A DNA stretch of 22,793 bases from RGIG4140 sp045614025 (GCA_045614025.1 JAZLCE010000030.1:1-22793), one strand, 5' to 3'; positions 5,603 through 13,906 are shown, numbered from the stretch's first letter. A program made the numbers and translations. The notes: generated by a model from the letters alone, not told the origin.

Positions 5603-7558
5603 GTGTATAATAAATTATTTTTAAGCGAAATGCCATTAGATGAAATTATAAGAACCATAAAATCAGATGAATTGGAAGTTGATTCGCCAGATTGGTCTGC
5701 TTGTTTAATTTTGGCAATTCAAAAAGAATATAAGACTCTTTTTTCTTTAATTCTTCAAAAATATTTGGAAGGTAAGGCGCATATTGATTTAGATGCGCCC
5801 ATTCAAAATGGATTAAATTTTTTATCTTTAGCGATTATGTTTGATCATTATGATTGCTTTGAAAAGCTTTTGTTATTGGGCGCATCTCCCGTTGCTCCAG
5901 TGGGGCGAAATATTGCGAATATGAATAAAAAATTGCGCTCTGTGTCAGCGAGTTGTGATTCTTTAAATATGACGCCATTATCAGTTGCTGTTGATTTAGG
6001 GCGCTTGGAAATGGTTGAAAAATTAAGGAAACAGGTGGATAAACAAAAGCTTATTCAAGAAGCGCTTCGTGTTGTTTCTTCTAAAGATAAAAAAAATATC
6101 AGAAACGCCTTATTGCAAGAGTGTCAAGAAGAATTAAAAGCTCTTTTTAACCAAAAAGTAAAAGAAAATGATTTTAAAAATATTTTAAATTTGATTCAAT
6201 TAAATGTTTTGAAACATATTGATTTTAAAGATAAAAATGGATTTACGCCTTTGATTTTGGCTGTTCAAAATAAAGCGTATGAAACTTTTGTTGTTTTAAA
6301 AGAGGCAAGAGATGAAGGGCTGGTTTCATTTAATGAAAATTTGGTTGCTAATCAAACATCAGCTTTAAATGAAGCGATTATCATGAATCAAACAAAGTTT
6401 GTTAAAAAACTTTTATTTATGGGGGCAGATCCGTTGCTTGATTTGGGCGAAATTTCATCACAAGAAGGAGAGTCAAAAATCAAGAAAACGCCTTTATATA
6501 GTTTAACAATTCAATCCCTTCAAAATAAAGAAGCTTATTCAAAAATGCTGTTTTATATTTCTTGTTTGTTACCAGAAGTGAGCATGGCTTCTGAAGCGGT
6601 TAAAATCGCAAAGTTTTTAAAAACGCAAAAAGTTTATAAAATTTTATTAAAAAATAGCAGTGATCTTTCAAATATGCCTGTTTATGAAGAACGCATGATT
6701 CAAGCTGTGAGAGAAGGGGCGGTTGATTTTGTTTCTTTTTTAACAAAACGGCGCGTTTCACCAGTGGATGAAGTTTTAGGAACAACGGCGTTAATGGAGG
6801 CTGTTAAACATGGAAGAACTGATATTTTAAAAGTTTTTATTGAGGAATTATCTGTTCGAAAATTAGAACAACCTTTTAAAGGCATTTCTCCTTTTTTATC
6901 TGCTGTTTGGCATAAGCAAGAAAAGACGGCGCTTTTATTATTAGAGGCGGGAGTTCAAGTGCCTGATTTATTTTTAACGGGTGAAAGTGTTTTAAACCGA
7001 GTTGTTGATTTTGATATGCATCTTTTATTAAAAGAGATTATTTTGAAAAAAAATAAACTTAAAAATTTGGCGCAACTTCAAGAAGCATTATGGCAAGCCG
7101 TTTCTTTAAAAAGAAATAAAATCGTGAAATTATTTTGCGATTTAAACATGGATTTATCATATAAAAATAAGTTTGGCACCAATTTGTTATTGCTTGCGGT
7201 GAAAAAAAGAAATTTTGAAGCGGTTCAGTTGTTATTGCAAAATAAAATGAATGTGAATATTTCTGATTGCGAAAATTTTTCGCCTCTTCATTATGCGATT
7301 TTAAATAAAGATGAAAAAATGAGCTTTTTCTTAATTGAACAGGGGGCTTATGTGAACAGTCAAAATATATATGGGCAAACGCCTTTAATGTTAGCGGCTC
7401 AAAAAGGAATGAAAAAAGTTGCCGCTGTTTTGATTGAACATCGCGCTGATGGATTAATTAAAGATAAAAATGGAAAAACAGCCCTTAATTATTATAAAGA
7501 GCATAAAGAAAAAATGCTGAAAGGTTTGGTAACAGAAACAGTTAAAATAAGAGAATAG
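5603..7558 (+). CDS. Large ankyrin-repeat protein (651 aa)
   Basis: A 651-aa protein composed largely of ankyrin repeats, many degenerate. Clear ones include NGFTPLILAVQNKAYETFVVL (about 214), TTALMEAVKHGRTDILKVFIE (about 392), and a C-terminal run from about 525 with NFSPLHYAILNKDEKMSFFL and GQTPLMLAAQKGMKKVAAVLIE. No signal peptide, membrane segment or other domain is visible. The start is GTG at 5603 with AAAAAGG about 10 nt upstream; no in-frame ATG lies between the promoter and this codon. Ankyrin proteins bind other proteins, and in host-associated alphaproteobacteria some are secreted effectors. Whether this one leaves the cell cannot be told. It is transcribed alone and shares a bidirectional terminator with the amidase gene. 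Confidence 0.88.
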   Translation: MYNKLFLSEMPLDEIIRTIKSDELEVDSPDWSACLILAIQKEYKTLFSLILQKYLEGKAHIDLDAPIQNGLNFLSLAIMFDHYDCFEKLLLLGASPVAPVGRNIANMNKKLRSVSASCDSLNMTPLSVAVDLGRLEMVEKLRKQVDKQKLIQEALRVVSSKDKKNIRNALLQECQEELKALFNQKVKENDFKNILNLIQLNVLKHIDFKDKNGFTPLILAVQNKAYETFVVLKEARDEGLVSFNENLVANQTSALNEAIIMNQTKFVKKLLFMGADPLLDLGEISSQEGESKIKKTPLYSLTIQSLQNKEAYSKMLFYISCLLPEVSMASEAVKIAKFLKTQKVYKILLKNSSDLSNMPVYEERMIQAVREGAVDFVSFLTKRRVSPVDEVLGTTALMEAVKHGRTDILKVFIEELSVRKLEQPFKGISPFLSAVWHKQEKTALLLLEAGVQVPDLFLTGESVLNRVVDFDMHLLLKEIILKKNKLKNLAQLQEALWQAVSLKRNKIVKLFCDLNMDLSYKNKFGTNLLLLAVKKRNFEAVQLLLQNKMNVNISDCENFSPLHYAILNKDEKMSFFLIEQGAYVNSQNIYGQTPLMLAAQKGMKKVAAVLIEHRADGLIKDKNGKTALNYYKEHKEKMLKGLVTETVKIRE

Positions 7559-7620
7559 ATTTAAAAAATATCTTTATTTTGAAGTTTTTTTTAGCGCTGA
7601 AAGTTGATGAATCTTTATGA

Positions 7621-7650
7621 AAAACCCCCGCTTTTTTTAGCGAGGGTTTT
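7621..7650. terminator. Bidirectional terminator between ankyrin and amidase genes
   Basis: AAAACCCCCGCT (7621-7632) and AGCGAGGGTTTT (7639-7650) pair with one mismatch around a T-rich loop, with T runs on the 3' side of either strand. It serves the gene ending at 7558 (+) and the gene ending at 7666 (-). Confidence 0.85.
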
Positions 7651-7665
7651 TTATTTTACTTTATT

Positions 7666-8556
7666 TTAAGCAATTGAGTTGTCATTTCTATTCGCAAGAT
7701 TTGCAAGGCTTGAATTTGAATCCGCCTCTGGCTCGTTTGTGAGCGATTTCATGGCGGCGCTTGCCAATGTTGCCGTGATGGCGTTATCGCCTGCAACAGC
7801 GCCAATGCAAGCCGTTAAAATCATTTCAAAGATGCTAGAACCCATAGATGGCTCTTCTTGTTGTTGAGCGTCTTGTGCGCGTTGATATTGAAGATCGCTT
7901 TGAGCCAGGTGAGTTTGAGAATTATTTTGAGTTGGATATTGAGGATTGGTAAAATTATAATTATTAACGTTAAAATATCCTCTTTGTTGGGCTAACATCA
8001 TTTCAGGGCTCATGGTTGAGGATCTTCCATCATTTCCTCTTCTTGTTCCATTTGAAGCAAGGCCATTTTGAACCCAAAGTTCCCAAGGAAAACTCATGCC
8101 AGGGTCTGCTTTTCTGCTTGGGGCAACATCAGAGTGACCGACAACATTTTCTGGACGAATATGTGGGTTTCTAGACATAATATCTTTTGTTAACCATAAT
8201 CCTGCAGCAGCTTGTTCTGGCGTGATTTTTTCCCCAGGGCCACATTGAAACTCAATGCCAATAGAGCGTTGATTAATGTTGCGCACTTCTTCACCAGTTA
8301 CCAAACGCCAAGAGGATTTTCCCGCATGATTGGCTGCTGTATCTTCAGGGCAAAAACAATAAATTTGCCCATTTCGATCAACAACATAGTGAGCCGTAAC
8401 AGGTGGATTTGTTTGTTGCATAAAAGTGCTTGCAGTGGATTGGAATGAAGATGATTCTGTTGTGTGCATCACAATCATATCAACTGGTTGGCCTCTTCTA
8501 GATTTACTTCTTGGGCCATAATATCTTTCTTGACAATATGAGTTATCTATAATCAT
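7666..8556 (-). CDS. N-acetylmuramoyl-L-alanine amidase, Amidase_2/AmpD type, with hydrophobic C-terminus
   Basis: A 296-aa protein. Residues about 20-165 form an Amidase_2 domain that cleaves the MurNAc-L-Ala bond of peptidoglycan or muropeptides. Expected zinc ligands are H31 (VMHTTES), H141 (VGHSDVAP) and D151 (KADPG); E102 (GIEFQ) and K149 fit the AmpD catalytic residues. There is no signal peptide, so it may act on recycled muropeptides in the cytoplasm like AmpD. However, about 130 residues follow the domain: an Asn/Gln-rich linker, then a small-residue hydrophobic stretch at about 242-268 (SIFEMILTACIGAVAG onward), unlike AmpD. That could be a membrane anchor or an amphipathic helix. 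An AAGGAG SD sits 8 nt before the ATG. It is monocistronic, and no phage genes surround it. Confidence 0.88.
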   Translation of the reverse strand: MIIDNSYCQERYYGPRSKSRRGQPVDMIVMHTTESSSFQSTASTFMQQTNPPVTAHYVVDRNGQIYCFCPEDTAANHAGKSSWRLVTGEEVRNINQRSIGIEFQCGPGEKITPEQAAAGLWLTKDIMSRNPHIRPENVVGHSDVAPSRKADPGMSFPWELWVQNGLASNGTRRGNDGRSSTMSPEMMLAQQRGYFNVNNYNFTNPQYPTQNNSQTHLAQSDLQYQRAQDAQQQEEPSMGSSIFEMILTACIGAVAGDNAITATLASAAMKSLTNEPEADSNSSLANLANRNDNSIA

Positions 8557-8585
8557 GGTTTTAGCTCCTTAATTTTCATATTTAT

Positions 8586-8614
8586 ATTATACAACGAAAA
8601 GAAAAAGTCGTCAA
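8586..8614 (-). promoter_or_regulatory. Sigma70-type promoter of the amidase gene
   Basis: Minus strand: TTGACG (8614-8609), 17-bp spacer, perfect TATAAT (8591-8586), about 30 nt upstream of the start codon. Confidence 0.8.
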
Positions 8615-8675
8615 ATTATTTTTAGTTAAGCTTAAAAAGGTGGCTTGTTTTTTAATAAAAAAATCAAATGTCCTC

Positions 8676-8704
8676 TTGACAAAAAAGCTATTTTTTTGTA
8701 TAGT
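8676..8704 (+). promoter_or_regulatory. Sigma70-type promoter of the acyl-CoA synthetase gene
   Basis: TTGACA (8676-8681), 17-bp spacer, TATAGT (8699-8704). The leader to the ATG at 8770 is about 60 nt and contains a small 6-bp inverted repeat (AAGGTC at 8715 / GACCTT at 8733). Confidence 0.8.
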
Positions 8705-8769
8705 CTTGCGCAAAAAGGTCGGATAGGATAAGGACCTTAAAAATGACATCAATAAAGAAAGGAGATTTT

Positions 8770-10851
8770 ATGTCACTTGATTCATTTTTTAATCCGTCAA
8801 GCATTGCCGTTGTCGGTGTTTCAAATGACCCGAGCAAATTGGGTGCAGTTGTTTTTAATAATGTGATTGATGCAGGGTTTGAAGGTAAATTATATGCCAT
8901 TAACCCAAAATGCGCTGGTCAAGAACTTTATGGTAAACCATGTTATGCTTCAGTTGCTGATTTGCCAGAAGCAATTGATTTGGTTGTGGTTGTTGTTCCT
9001 GCTAAATTCACAATGCCAGTTATTGATGACGCTATTAAAAACAAAACAAAAAATATCAGCATTATCACAGCTGGTTTTGGTGAAGTTGGTAACCATGAAT
9101 TAGAAGATACAATTGCTGAAAAATGTATGGCAAATGGCATTAACTTATTAGGCCCTAACTGTTTAGGTCATATCTCAACATTTGATAAAGTGAACGCCAG
9201 CTTTGCAGATGGTTTCCCAGCTCAAGGTAACGTTGCTTTTGTTTCTCAATCAGGTGCTTATTGCTCTGCTTTGATGGACTGGGCTCGCGAAAAAGGAATT
9301 GGTTTTTCTCACTTTATTTCAATTGGTAACAAAGCATTATTAGCTGAAGATCGTTTGCTTGATGCTCTTAAAAATGATAAAAACACAACAGCTTTTGTCT
9401 TTTATTTGGAATCACTTAAAAATGGTAAAGAATTCTTGCGCGTTTTAAAAGAAGTTTCAAAAACAAAACCAGTTGTAATCATGGAACCAGGTAAATCTCA
9501 AAAAGCTCAAGCTGCTTCTTTATCACACACAGGTTCTTTAGCTCCAAACTATCGTGTTCTTGAAATTGCACTCAAAGGTTCAGGCGCTATTCAAGCTTAT
9601 ACAACAAGAGAATTGTTTGGTTTGCTTGAAGTATTGCAATATGCAAAACACAATGAATTTGATGGTTCAGTTGCTATCTTAACAAATGCAGGTGGCGTTG
9701 GCGTTTTATCCAGTGACTTATGCGAAGATAATGGTTTAGATTTGGCTCGTCCATCTGATAAAACAATTGAAAAATTAAAAGCTGTTTTACCAGCTGAAGC
9801 TGCTTTTGGTAACCCAATTGACGTGATCGGTGATGCGAGAGCAGACAGATATGAAGCTGCTTTAAAAGTTCTTTGTGAATCAGGCGAATATAAAAACATT
9901 ATCGTTCTTTTAACTCCACAAATGGTTACAGATGCAACAGGCACAGCTGAGGCCATTGTTAAAGTTTCAAAAGAATATGATTCTGTTAACGTTTATGCTG
10001 TTTTTGTTGGCGGTGTAAAAGTTAAAGAAGGTCGCGATATTTTAGAAGCAAACAAAGTTTTGAACTATGAATATCCAATTGATGTGATCCGTTTATTGGG
10101 TCTTTTAAAAGCTCAAATGGCATATAGAGGCGTTCAATCTGTTTCAGTTGAAACAAAAGAAGTTTCAGCTGAAATTATGACAGCTGTTCAAGCTGCAAAA
10201 GATGAAGGTTTGGCTTCATTACCACAAAACGTTGTGAACATGATTATGGATCACTATGGCATTGATTATCCAAAGAGTGGTAACTATACAGATCGCGAAG
10301 CAGCTCTTGCTTTCTGCAAAAATATCTTCCCAGCTCCAGTTGTGTTAAAATTATCAGCTCCTGATGCTTTACATAAAACTGAAATGAAAGGTATTTACTT
10401 GAACGTAAACGATGAAGCCAGCTTTGATGAAGCTTGGAATGGCTTGAATGGTTCAATCCAAAAATTTGAACTTAAAGGCGCCAGCGTTCTCATTCAAGAA
10501 ATGATTGTGAAAGCAACTGAAACAATTATCGGTGTGAATACAGATAACAACTTTGGTCGCATCATGGTATTTGGAACAGGCGGTATTTATACAGAAGTGA
10601 TGAAAGATACAACACTTCGCATTTTACCAGCTGCTGATTTTGATGCAATGATTAAAGAAACAAAAGTTGGAACAATTTTAAACGGTGTTCGTGGTGAAGA
10701 ACCAAAAGCAGTTGGTCCTTTAGCTGAAACACTTAAAAAAGTTCAACAAGTTGTTCTTGAAATTCCACAAATTACGTCTATCGACGCAAACCCAGCTTTG
10801 GTTACAAAAGACAGAGCTGTTGTGGTTGACTTCAAAATGTTGTTAAAATAA
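8770..10851 (+). CDS. Acetate/acyl-CoA ligase (ADP-forming), fused alpha-beta chain
   Basis: A 693-aa protein of the NDP-forming acyl-CoA synthetase superfamily. It converts an acyl-CoA (probably acetyl-CoA) plus ADP and phosphate into acid, CoA and ATP. Domain order: CoA-binding Rossmann domain (FFNPSSIAVVGVSNDPSKLG), succinyl-CoA-ligase-like domains with GPNCLG, SQSGA and the phospho-histidine loop SLSHTGSLA (H253), then a C-terminal ATP-grasp domain from about 470 (VVLKLSAPDALHKTEMKG, FGTGGIYTEVMKD, ending in DANPALV). The size equals fused enzymes of this family. I chose the ATG at 8770, with GGAG five bases upstream, over the in-frame ATG at 8743. In an anaerobe it would provide substrate-level ATP from acetyl-CoA, which fits the adjacent pflA. 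Acyl specificity is not determined. Confidence 0.93.
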   Translation: MSLDSFFNPSSIAVVGVSNDPSKLGAVVFNNVIDAGFEGKLYAINPKCAGQELYGKPCYASVADLPEAIDLVVVVVPAKFTMPVIDDAIKNKTKNISIITAGFGEVGNHELEDTIAEKCMANGINLLGPNCLGHISTFDKVNASFADGFPAQGNVAFVSQSGAYCSALMDWAREKGIGFSHFISIGNKALLAEDRLLDALKNDKNTTAFVFYLESLKNGKEFLRVLKEVSKTKPVVIMEPGKSQKAQAASLSHTGSLAPNYRVLEIALKGSGAIQAYTTRELFGLLEVLQYAKHNEFDGSVAILTNAGGVGVLSSDLCEDNGLDLARPSDKTIEKLKAVLPAEAAFGNPIDVIGDARADRYEAALKVLCESGEYKNIIVLLTPQMVTDATGTAEAIVKVSKEYDSVNVYAVFVGGVKVKEGRDILEANKVLNYEYPIDVIRLLGLLKAQMAYRGVQSVSVETKEVSAEIMTAVQAAKDEGLASLPQNVVNMIMDHYGIDYPKSGNYTDREAALAFCKNIFPAPVVLKLSAPDALHKTEMKGIYLNVNDEASFDEAWNGLNGSIQKFELKGASVLIQEMIVKATETIIGVNTDNNFGRIMVFGTGGIYTEVMKDTTLRILPAADFDAMIKETKVGTILNGVRGEEPKAVGPLAETLKKVQQVVLEIPQITSIDANPALVTKDRAVVVDFKMLLK

Positions 10852-10876
10852 ACATCTTGTTAATCAAAACAAAAAG

Positions 10877-10905
10877 AGCCATCGAATTTTTCGGTGGCTT
10901 TTTTG
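10877..10905 (+). terminator. Rho-independent terminator after the acyl-CoA synthetase
   Basis: AGCCATCGAA (10877-10886) and TTCGGTGGCT (10890-10899) form a 10-bp stem with one wobble and a TTT loop, followed by a T run. Confidence 0.9.
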
Positions 10906-10935
10906 TTGTTTAAGATTGGAATTCTTTTAAATTTC

Positions 10936-10964
10936 TTTACATTTTATCTTTGATGTGATAAGAT
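10936..10964 (+). promoter_or_regulatory. Promoter of pflA
   Basis: TTTACA (10936-10941), 17-bp spacer, TAAGAT (10959-10964) with an extended -10 TGA. It may also drive the genes to 13861. Confidence 0.65.
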
Positions 10965-10994
10965 TTTTCTCAAGATAAAAGGAGTTTAAAAAAA

Positions 10995-11747
10995 ATGAAA
11001 ACGTTGGAACAGGCAGAGTTAAAAGTTCATTCTTTTGAAAGTGGTGGAACGGTTGATGGCCCAGGTATCCGCTTTGTTGTTTTTACACAAGGATGTCCAT
11101 TAAGATGTCAATATTGTCATAATCCAGATACATGGAATCCAAAGTCGGGGAAATCATATCCAGCTAAAGTGTTGGTGAATGAAATTTTAAAGTATAAAAC
11201 GTTTATGACGTTTTCAAAAGGTGGGGTCACTTTTTCAGGTGGCGAACCGTTGGTGCAAAAAGAAAGTTTGGTGCCAATTTTTGAAAAGTTAAAAAAAGAA
11301 GGGATTCATATCGCGCTTGATACAGCGGGAACAACAAATATTGATGAAATAACCAAAAAAGTTGTTGATTTAACGGATTTGGTGATGCTTGATGTGAAGC
11401 ATTTGGATCCAATGGGGCATAAACAATTAACAGGGATGACGAATGAAAAATGTTTTGCCTTTTTAAATCTTTTGAAAGAAAAAAAAGTGCGCACTTGGGT
11501 GCGTTGGGTGATTGTTCCTGGAATGAATGATTCAGAAGAATATGCGAATCGGTTGGCCGAGTTTTTAAAGCCTTATGATAATGTTGAATTGGTGGAATTA
11601 TTGCCATATCATAAGTCCGGTGTGTTTAAATGGAAAGAATTGGGGTTAACCTATGAATTAATTCATGTGAAAGAACCTTCCCATGAATTGGTTGAAGAGT
11701 TGGCCAGTATTTTAGAAAGTGCTCATATTAAAACACTTTATGCTTAA
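10995..11747 (+). CDS. pflA: Pyruvate formate-lyase activating enzyme
   Basis: A 250-aa radical SAM enzyme. The Fe-S cluster motif CxxxCxxC is C34-C38-C41 in FTQGCPLRCQYCHNPDTW, followed by SAM-binding SGGEP at residues 81-85. The N-terminal VHSFESGGTVDGPGIRFVVF and central DLVMLDVKHLDPMGHKQLTG are typical of PflA, and the length matches. It installs the glycyl radical on pyruvate formate-lyase in the cytoplasm under anoxic conditions. The usual partner pflB is not next to it and is not in the window. It lies directly after the ADP-forming acyl-CoA synthetase, which would use the acetyl-CoA made by PFL. GGAG sits 10 nt before the ATG. Confidence 0.94.
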   Translation: MKTLEQAELKVHSFESGGTVDGPGIRFVVFTQGCPLRCQYCHNPDTWNPKSGKSYPAKVLVNEILKYKTFMTFSKGGVTFSGGEPLVQKESLVPIFEKLKKEGIHIALDTAGTTNIDEITKKVVDLTDLVMLDVKHLDPMGHKQLTGMTNEKCFAFLNLLKEKKVRTWVRWVIVPGMNDSEEYANRLAEFLKPYDNVELVELLPYHKSGVFKWKELGLTYELIHVKEPSHELVEELASILESAHIKTLYA

Positions 11748-11816
11748 AAAAATCCCTTGCAATTGATGAAAAAAAAGAGGATACTGAATGCGTATACCAA
11801 AAAAAAGGGGATTAGT

Positions 11817-13121
11817 ATGAAGGTGAACAAAAAGATAAAAATTCTTGCAAAATTTGTCGTATCTGTTGTGGTATGGTCTTTGATTTACTTCTTATACATC
11901 ATGCCATGCTTGGGGGTTTTATTTAACTTTAACTTTTTATCACCAGAAGCGTGGCAAGAAAAATATTTAGCATTTGTGAATTATAATTGGCGTATTCGAA
12001 CATTGCCAGATGTTTTATTGGTGTCCATGATGCTTGGATGGATTCCACTTTATTTTATTGGTTTAATTATGTTTTTTAAAGTAAAGTGGAATATTTTTGT
12101 GATTAAGCCAAAACCAAAAACAGTTGTGAAACGCGCATTGGATATTAAAAAAGATAAGCCTCAATATTCAAAGCCACGGGCCATGCCATCAACCATTCAA
12201 ATGTCAAAATATGTGGCGCCACAATTGCCTGGTCAAGAAAAACAAAAAACTCAAGAGTCAGGGAATAAGAGCCATAAAAATGTGTTACAAATGATTAAGC
12301 AAATGGCTGTTGTTGCCCGTAAATTTCAAGTTGAAATTTTTCAACATATTTTGCTTGAAGGATATCGTGTTCCAATGGCAATTTCAACAGCTGCTCGCGC
12401 TATGATGATTGAAATTGTGAACGCAAAAGGGGCAAATTGGTCTGTTGATTTTAAAGATGATGTTTTGGAAAGCGCTTGGTATTCGCAAGAAGCGACCATG
12501 GAAAAAATGGTTTTGGATTTGGTTAAGTCTTCCGAAGCTTTGGAACGTGCAGAACCAGGATCTGAAGTGATTAAAGTGATTTGTTTAACGGATGGTCGTT
12601 TAGTGAATGCAAAGCAAACGGTTGAATATTTTCAAAAATATGGTATTCACTTGATTTGTTTTAATGAAGGGCAACCAAAATCTGATATCATTGATTTTGC
12701 TTCTTTTATTGCTGCTTATTTTGATTTAAAAGAAGGTGAAACCGATCCATCTTTAGTGAAATTAGAAAAAGTTCCGTTGAAGAAGGATATGGTGGCAAAT
12801 CAAAGTCAAACACCTTCTGATACACAACAAACAACTGGGGAGGGGAATAATGCTCAATCAGGAAATAATGCATCTAGCCAAACAACACAATTGCCTGACG
12901 CTATGCCAGATCAACAAGCTCAAGCGTCGGTGTCTGATGTATCAAGCGATGAACAAAAAGTCGTATCGGTTTATCCGAGTGTTCAAGAAGAAGATGAAGA
13001 AGTTATTCCGGTTGTTGATGATGAGATTTTAACAAGCGAAATATTGCCTGAACAAAAATTAATTGATGAAGATTCAAGCGAAGATGATCCAAAGATTGTA
13101 ACCGCTGTAGCAAAAGGATAA
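11817..13121 (+). CDS. Membrane protein with two N-terminal segments and acidic tail, unknown function
   Basis: A 434-aa protein not recognised. I chose the ATG at 11817 because AAGGGG lies 6 nt upstream; in-frame TTG 11757 and ATG 11766 lack an SD. Two membrane segments lie at about 10-34 and 65-88, followed by a basic stretch, so most of the chain should be cytoplasmic. A folded region at about 155-310 has alternating helices and strands (EVIKVICLTDGRLVNAKQTV, then YGIHLICFNEG), resembling an alpha/beta fold without a diagnostic motif. From about 330 the tail is Gln/Ser/Asn-rich and then strongly acidic. It is 69 nt after pflA and 4 nt before pgpA. A weak promoter (TTGCAA 11757, GATACT 11780, spacer 17) may start this unit. 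Confidence 0.7.
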   Translation: MKVNKKIKILAKFVVSVVVWSLIYFLYIMPCLGVLFNFNFLSPEAWQEKYLAFVNYNWRIRTLPDVLLVSMMLGWIPLYFIGLIMFFKVKWNIFVIKPKPKTVVKRALDIKKDKPQYSKPRAMPSTIQMSKYVAPQLPGQEKQKTQESGNKSHKNVLQMIKQMAVVARKFQVEIFQHILLEGYRVPMAISTAARAMMIEIVNAKGANWSVDFKDDVLESAWYSQEATMEKMVLDLVKSSEALERAEPGSEVIKVICLTDGRLVNAKQTVEYFQKYGIHLICFNEGQPKSDIIDFASFIAAYFDLKEGETDPSLVKLEKVPLKKDMVANQSQTPSDTQQTTGEGNNAQSGNNASSQTTQLPDAMPDQQAQASVSDVSSDEQKVVSVYPSVQEEDEEVIPVVDDEILTSEILPEQKLIDEDSSEDDPKIVTAVAKG

Positions 13122-13125
13122 TAAA

Positions 13126-13605
13126 TTGAAAATGAAAGAAAATAATAAAATTGCTGAAGTTATTGCAACATTCTTTTATTCTGGAAAAAGCAAATTCATG
13201 CCCGGAACTGTTGGGTCATTTTGTTCGTTACCTTTGGTGATGATTTCCTATCCTTTTGGCTGGTTTAGTGTTTGGTTAACGGCTGTTTTATCTTATGTAG
13301 TTGGCATTTGGGCCACGCGTGAAGTTTTGAAAACAAGTGAAGATAAAGATCCAGGGTCTGTTGTGATTGATGAAACAGCAGGGCAGGTGTTTACTTTTAT
13401 TTTTGTTGCAGCTGTATATCCTTTTTCATGGGTTAATTTGCTTTTAGGATTTTTGTTTTTTCGCTTTTTTGATATCGTTAAAATTTGGCCCTGTTCCTTT
13501 TTTGATAAAAAGGTTATTGGTGCCTTTGGTGTTATGAGTGATGATATTATTGCTGGATTTTATGCCGCAATTATGTTACTTTTAATGAATATTTTTGTCT
13601 TGTAA
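13126..13605 (+). CDS. pgpA: Phosphatidylglycerophosphatase A
   Basis: A 159-aa integral membrane protein matching PgpA, which dephosphorylates phosphatidylglycerol phosphate to phosphatidylglycerol. Family signatures in order: KFMPGTVGS near the N-terminus, DPGSVVIDETAGQ (acidic active-site loop), FRFFDIVKIWP, and GAFGVMSDDIIAGFYAA near the C-terminus. About four membrane segments are visible. The TTG at 13126 has AAAAGGA at good spacing (7 nt); an ATG at 13132 is also possible and shortens it by two residues. It follows the unknown membrane protein by 4 nt and precedes the Fe-S protein by 16 nt, so all three are probably co-transcribed. Confidence 0.9.
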   Translation: MKMKENNKIAEVIATFFYSGKSKFMPGTVGSFCSLPLVMISYPFGWFSVWLTAVLSYVVGIWATREVLKTSEDKDPGSVVIDETAGQVFTFIFVAAVYPFSWVNLLLGFLFFRFFDIVKIWPCSFFDKKVIGAFGVMSDDIIAGFYAAIMLLLMNIFVL

Positions 13606-13621
13606 GTAAAAGGAGTATAAA

Positions 13622-13861
13622 ATGACAGAAGAAGAAATTTTGAATAATAATGCACATTTTAAACATGCAGCTGAGTTATATGCCGCTGCAAAAGGTTATG
13701 AATTAACACCATTTGCTGATCGCATTATTAATCGTTGTTTAAATGCTTGTAAAGGTTGTTGTCCTTGCGATGTGTCACGTGGTTTTTGCCCATGTGGGGA
13801 ACATGAAAAAGAAATTGAAGAAAAAGGTCATTGCCATTGCAATTTATTTAAAAAACCTTAA
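13622..13861 (+). CDS. Small ferredoxin:thioredoxin reductase catalytic-chain-like Fe-S protein
   Basis: A 79-aa protein with three Cys-x-Cys pairs: CPC at 47-49, CPC at 56-58 and CHC at 71-73, plus C39, C43 and C46. The set CPC...CPC...CHC followed by NLF is the signature of the FTR catalytic (beta) chain, whose 4Fe-4S cluster and disulfide reduce thioredoxin with ferredoxin electrons. The gap between the two CPC motifs is only 6 residues, against 16 in plant/cyanobacterial FTR, whereas the 12-residue gap to CHC is as I remember from bacterial/archaeal homologues. It is short but complete, with GGAG upstream. A role in anaerobic thiol redox control is inferred; no variable chain or ferredoxin lies nearby. 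Confidence 0.8.
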   Translation: MTEEEILNNNAHFKHAAELYAAAKGYELTPFADRIINRCLNACKGCCPCDVSRGFCPCGEHEKEIEEKGHCHCNLFKKP

Positions 13862-13875
13862 GTAAACAAAAAAAG

Positions 13876-13906
13876 AAAAAGGAGGGTAGTTGCCCTCCTT
13901 TTTTTT
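13876..13906. terminator. Strong bidirectional terminator
   Basis: AAAAAGGAGGG (13876-13886) and CCCTCCTTTTT (13893-13903) with a 6-nt loop, plus A and T runs on either side. It ends the pgpA/Fe-S unit (+) and the autotransporter gene (-). Confidence 0.9.

Noticed and set aside
7666..8556. Amidase as evidence of a prophage (endolysin)
   Set aside because: No holin, structural, integrase or replication genes lie around it, and it has its own sigma70-type promoter between ordinary bacterial genes.
8715..8738. Riboswitch in the leader of the acyl-CoA synthetase
   Set aside because: Only a 6-bp inverted repeat with a 12-nt loop is present; no known aptamer pattern and no expression platform.
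8743..8769. Earlier in-frame ATG for the acyl-CoA synthetase
   Set aside because: It lacks an SD and would add nine residues not expected in the family; the ATG at 8770 has GGAG at proper spacing and begins with the usual CoA-binding domain.
11227..11607. Long minus-strand frame inside pflA
   Set aside because: It overlaps a confidently identified radical SAM gene, has no recognisable product and no SD; a codon-bias shadow.
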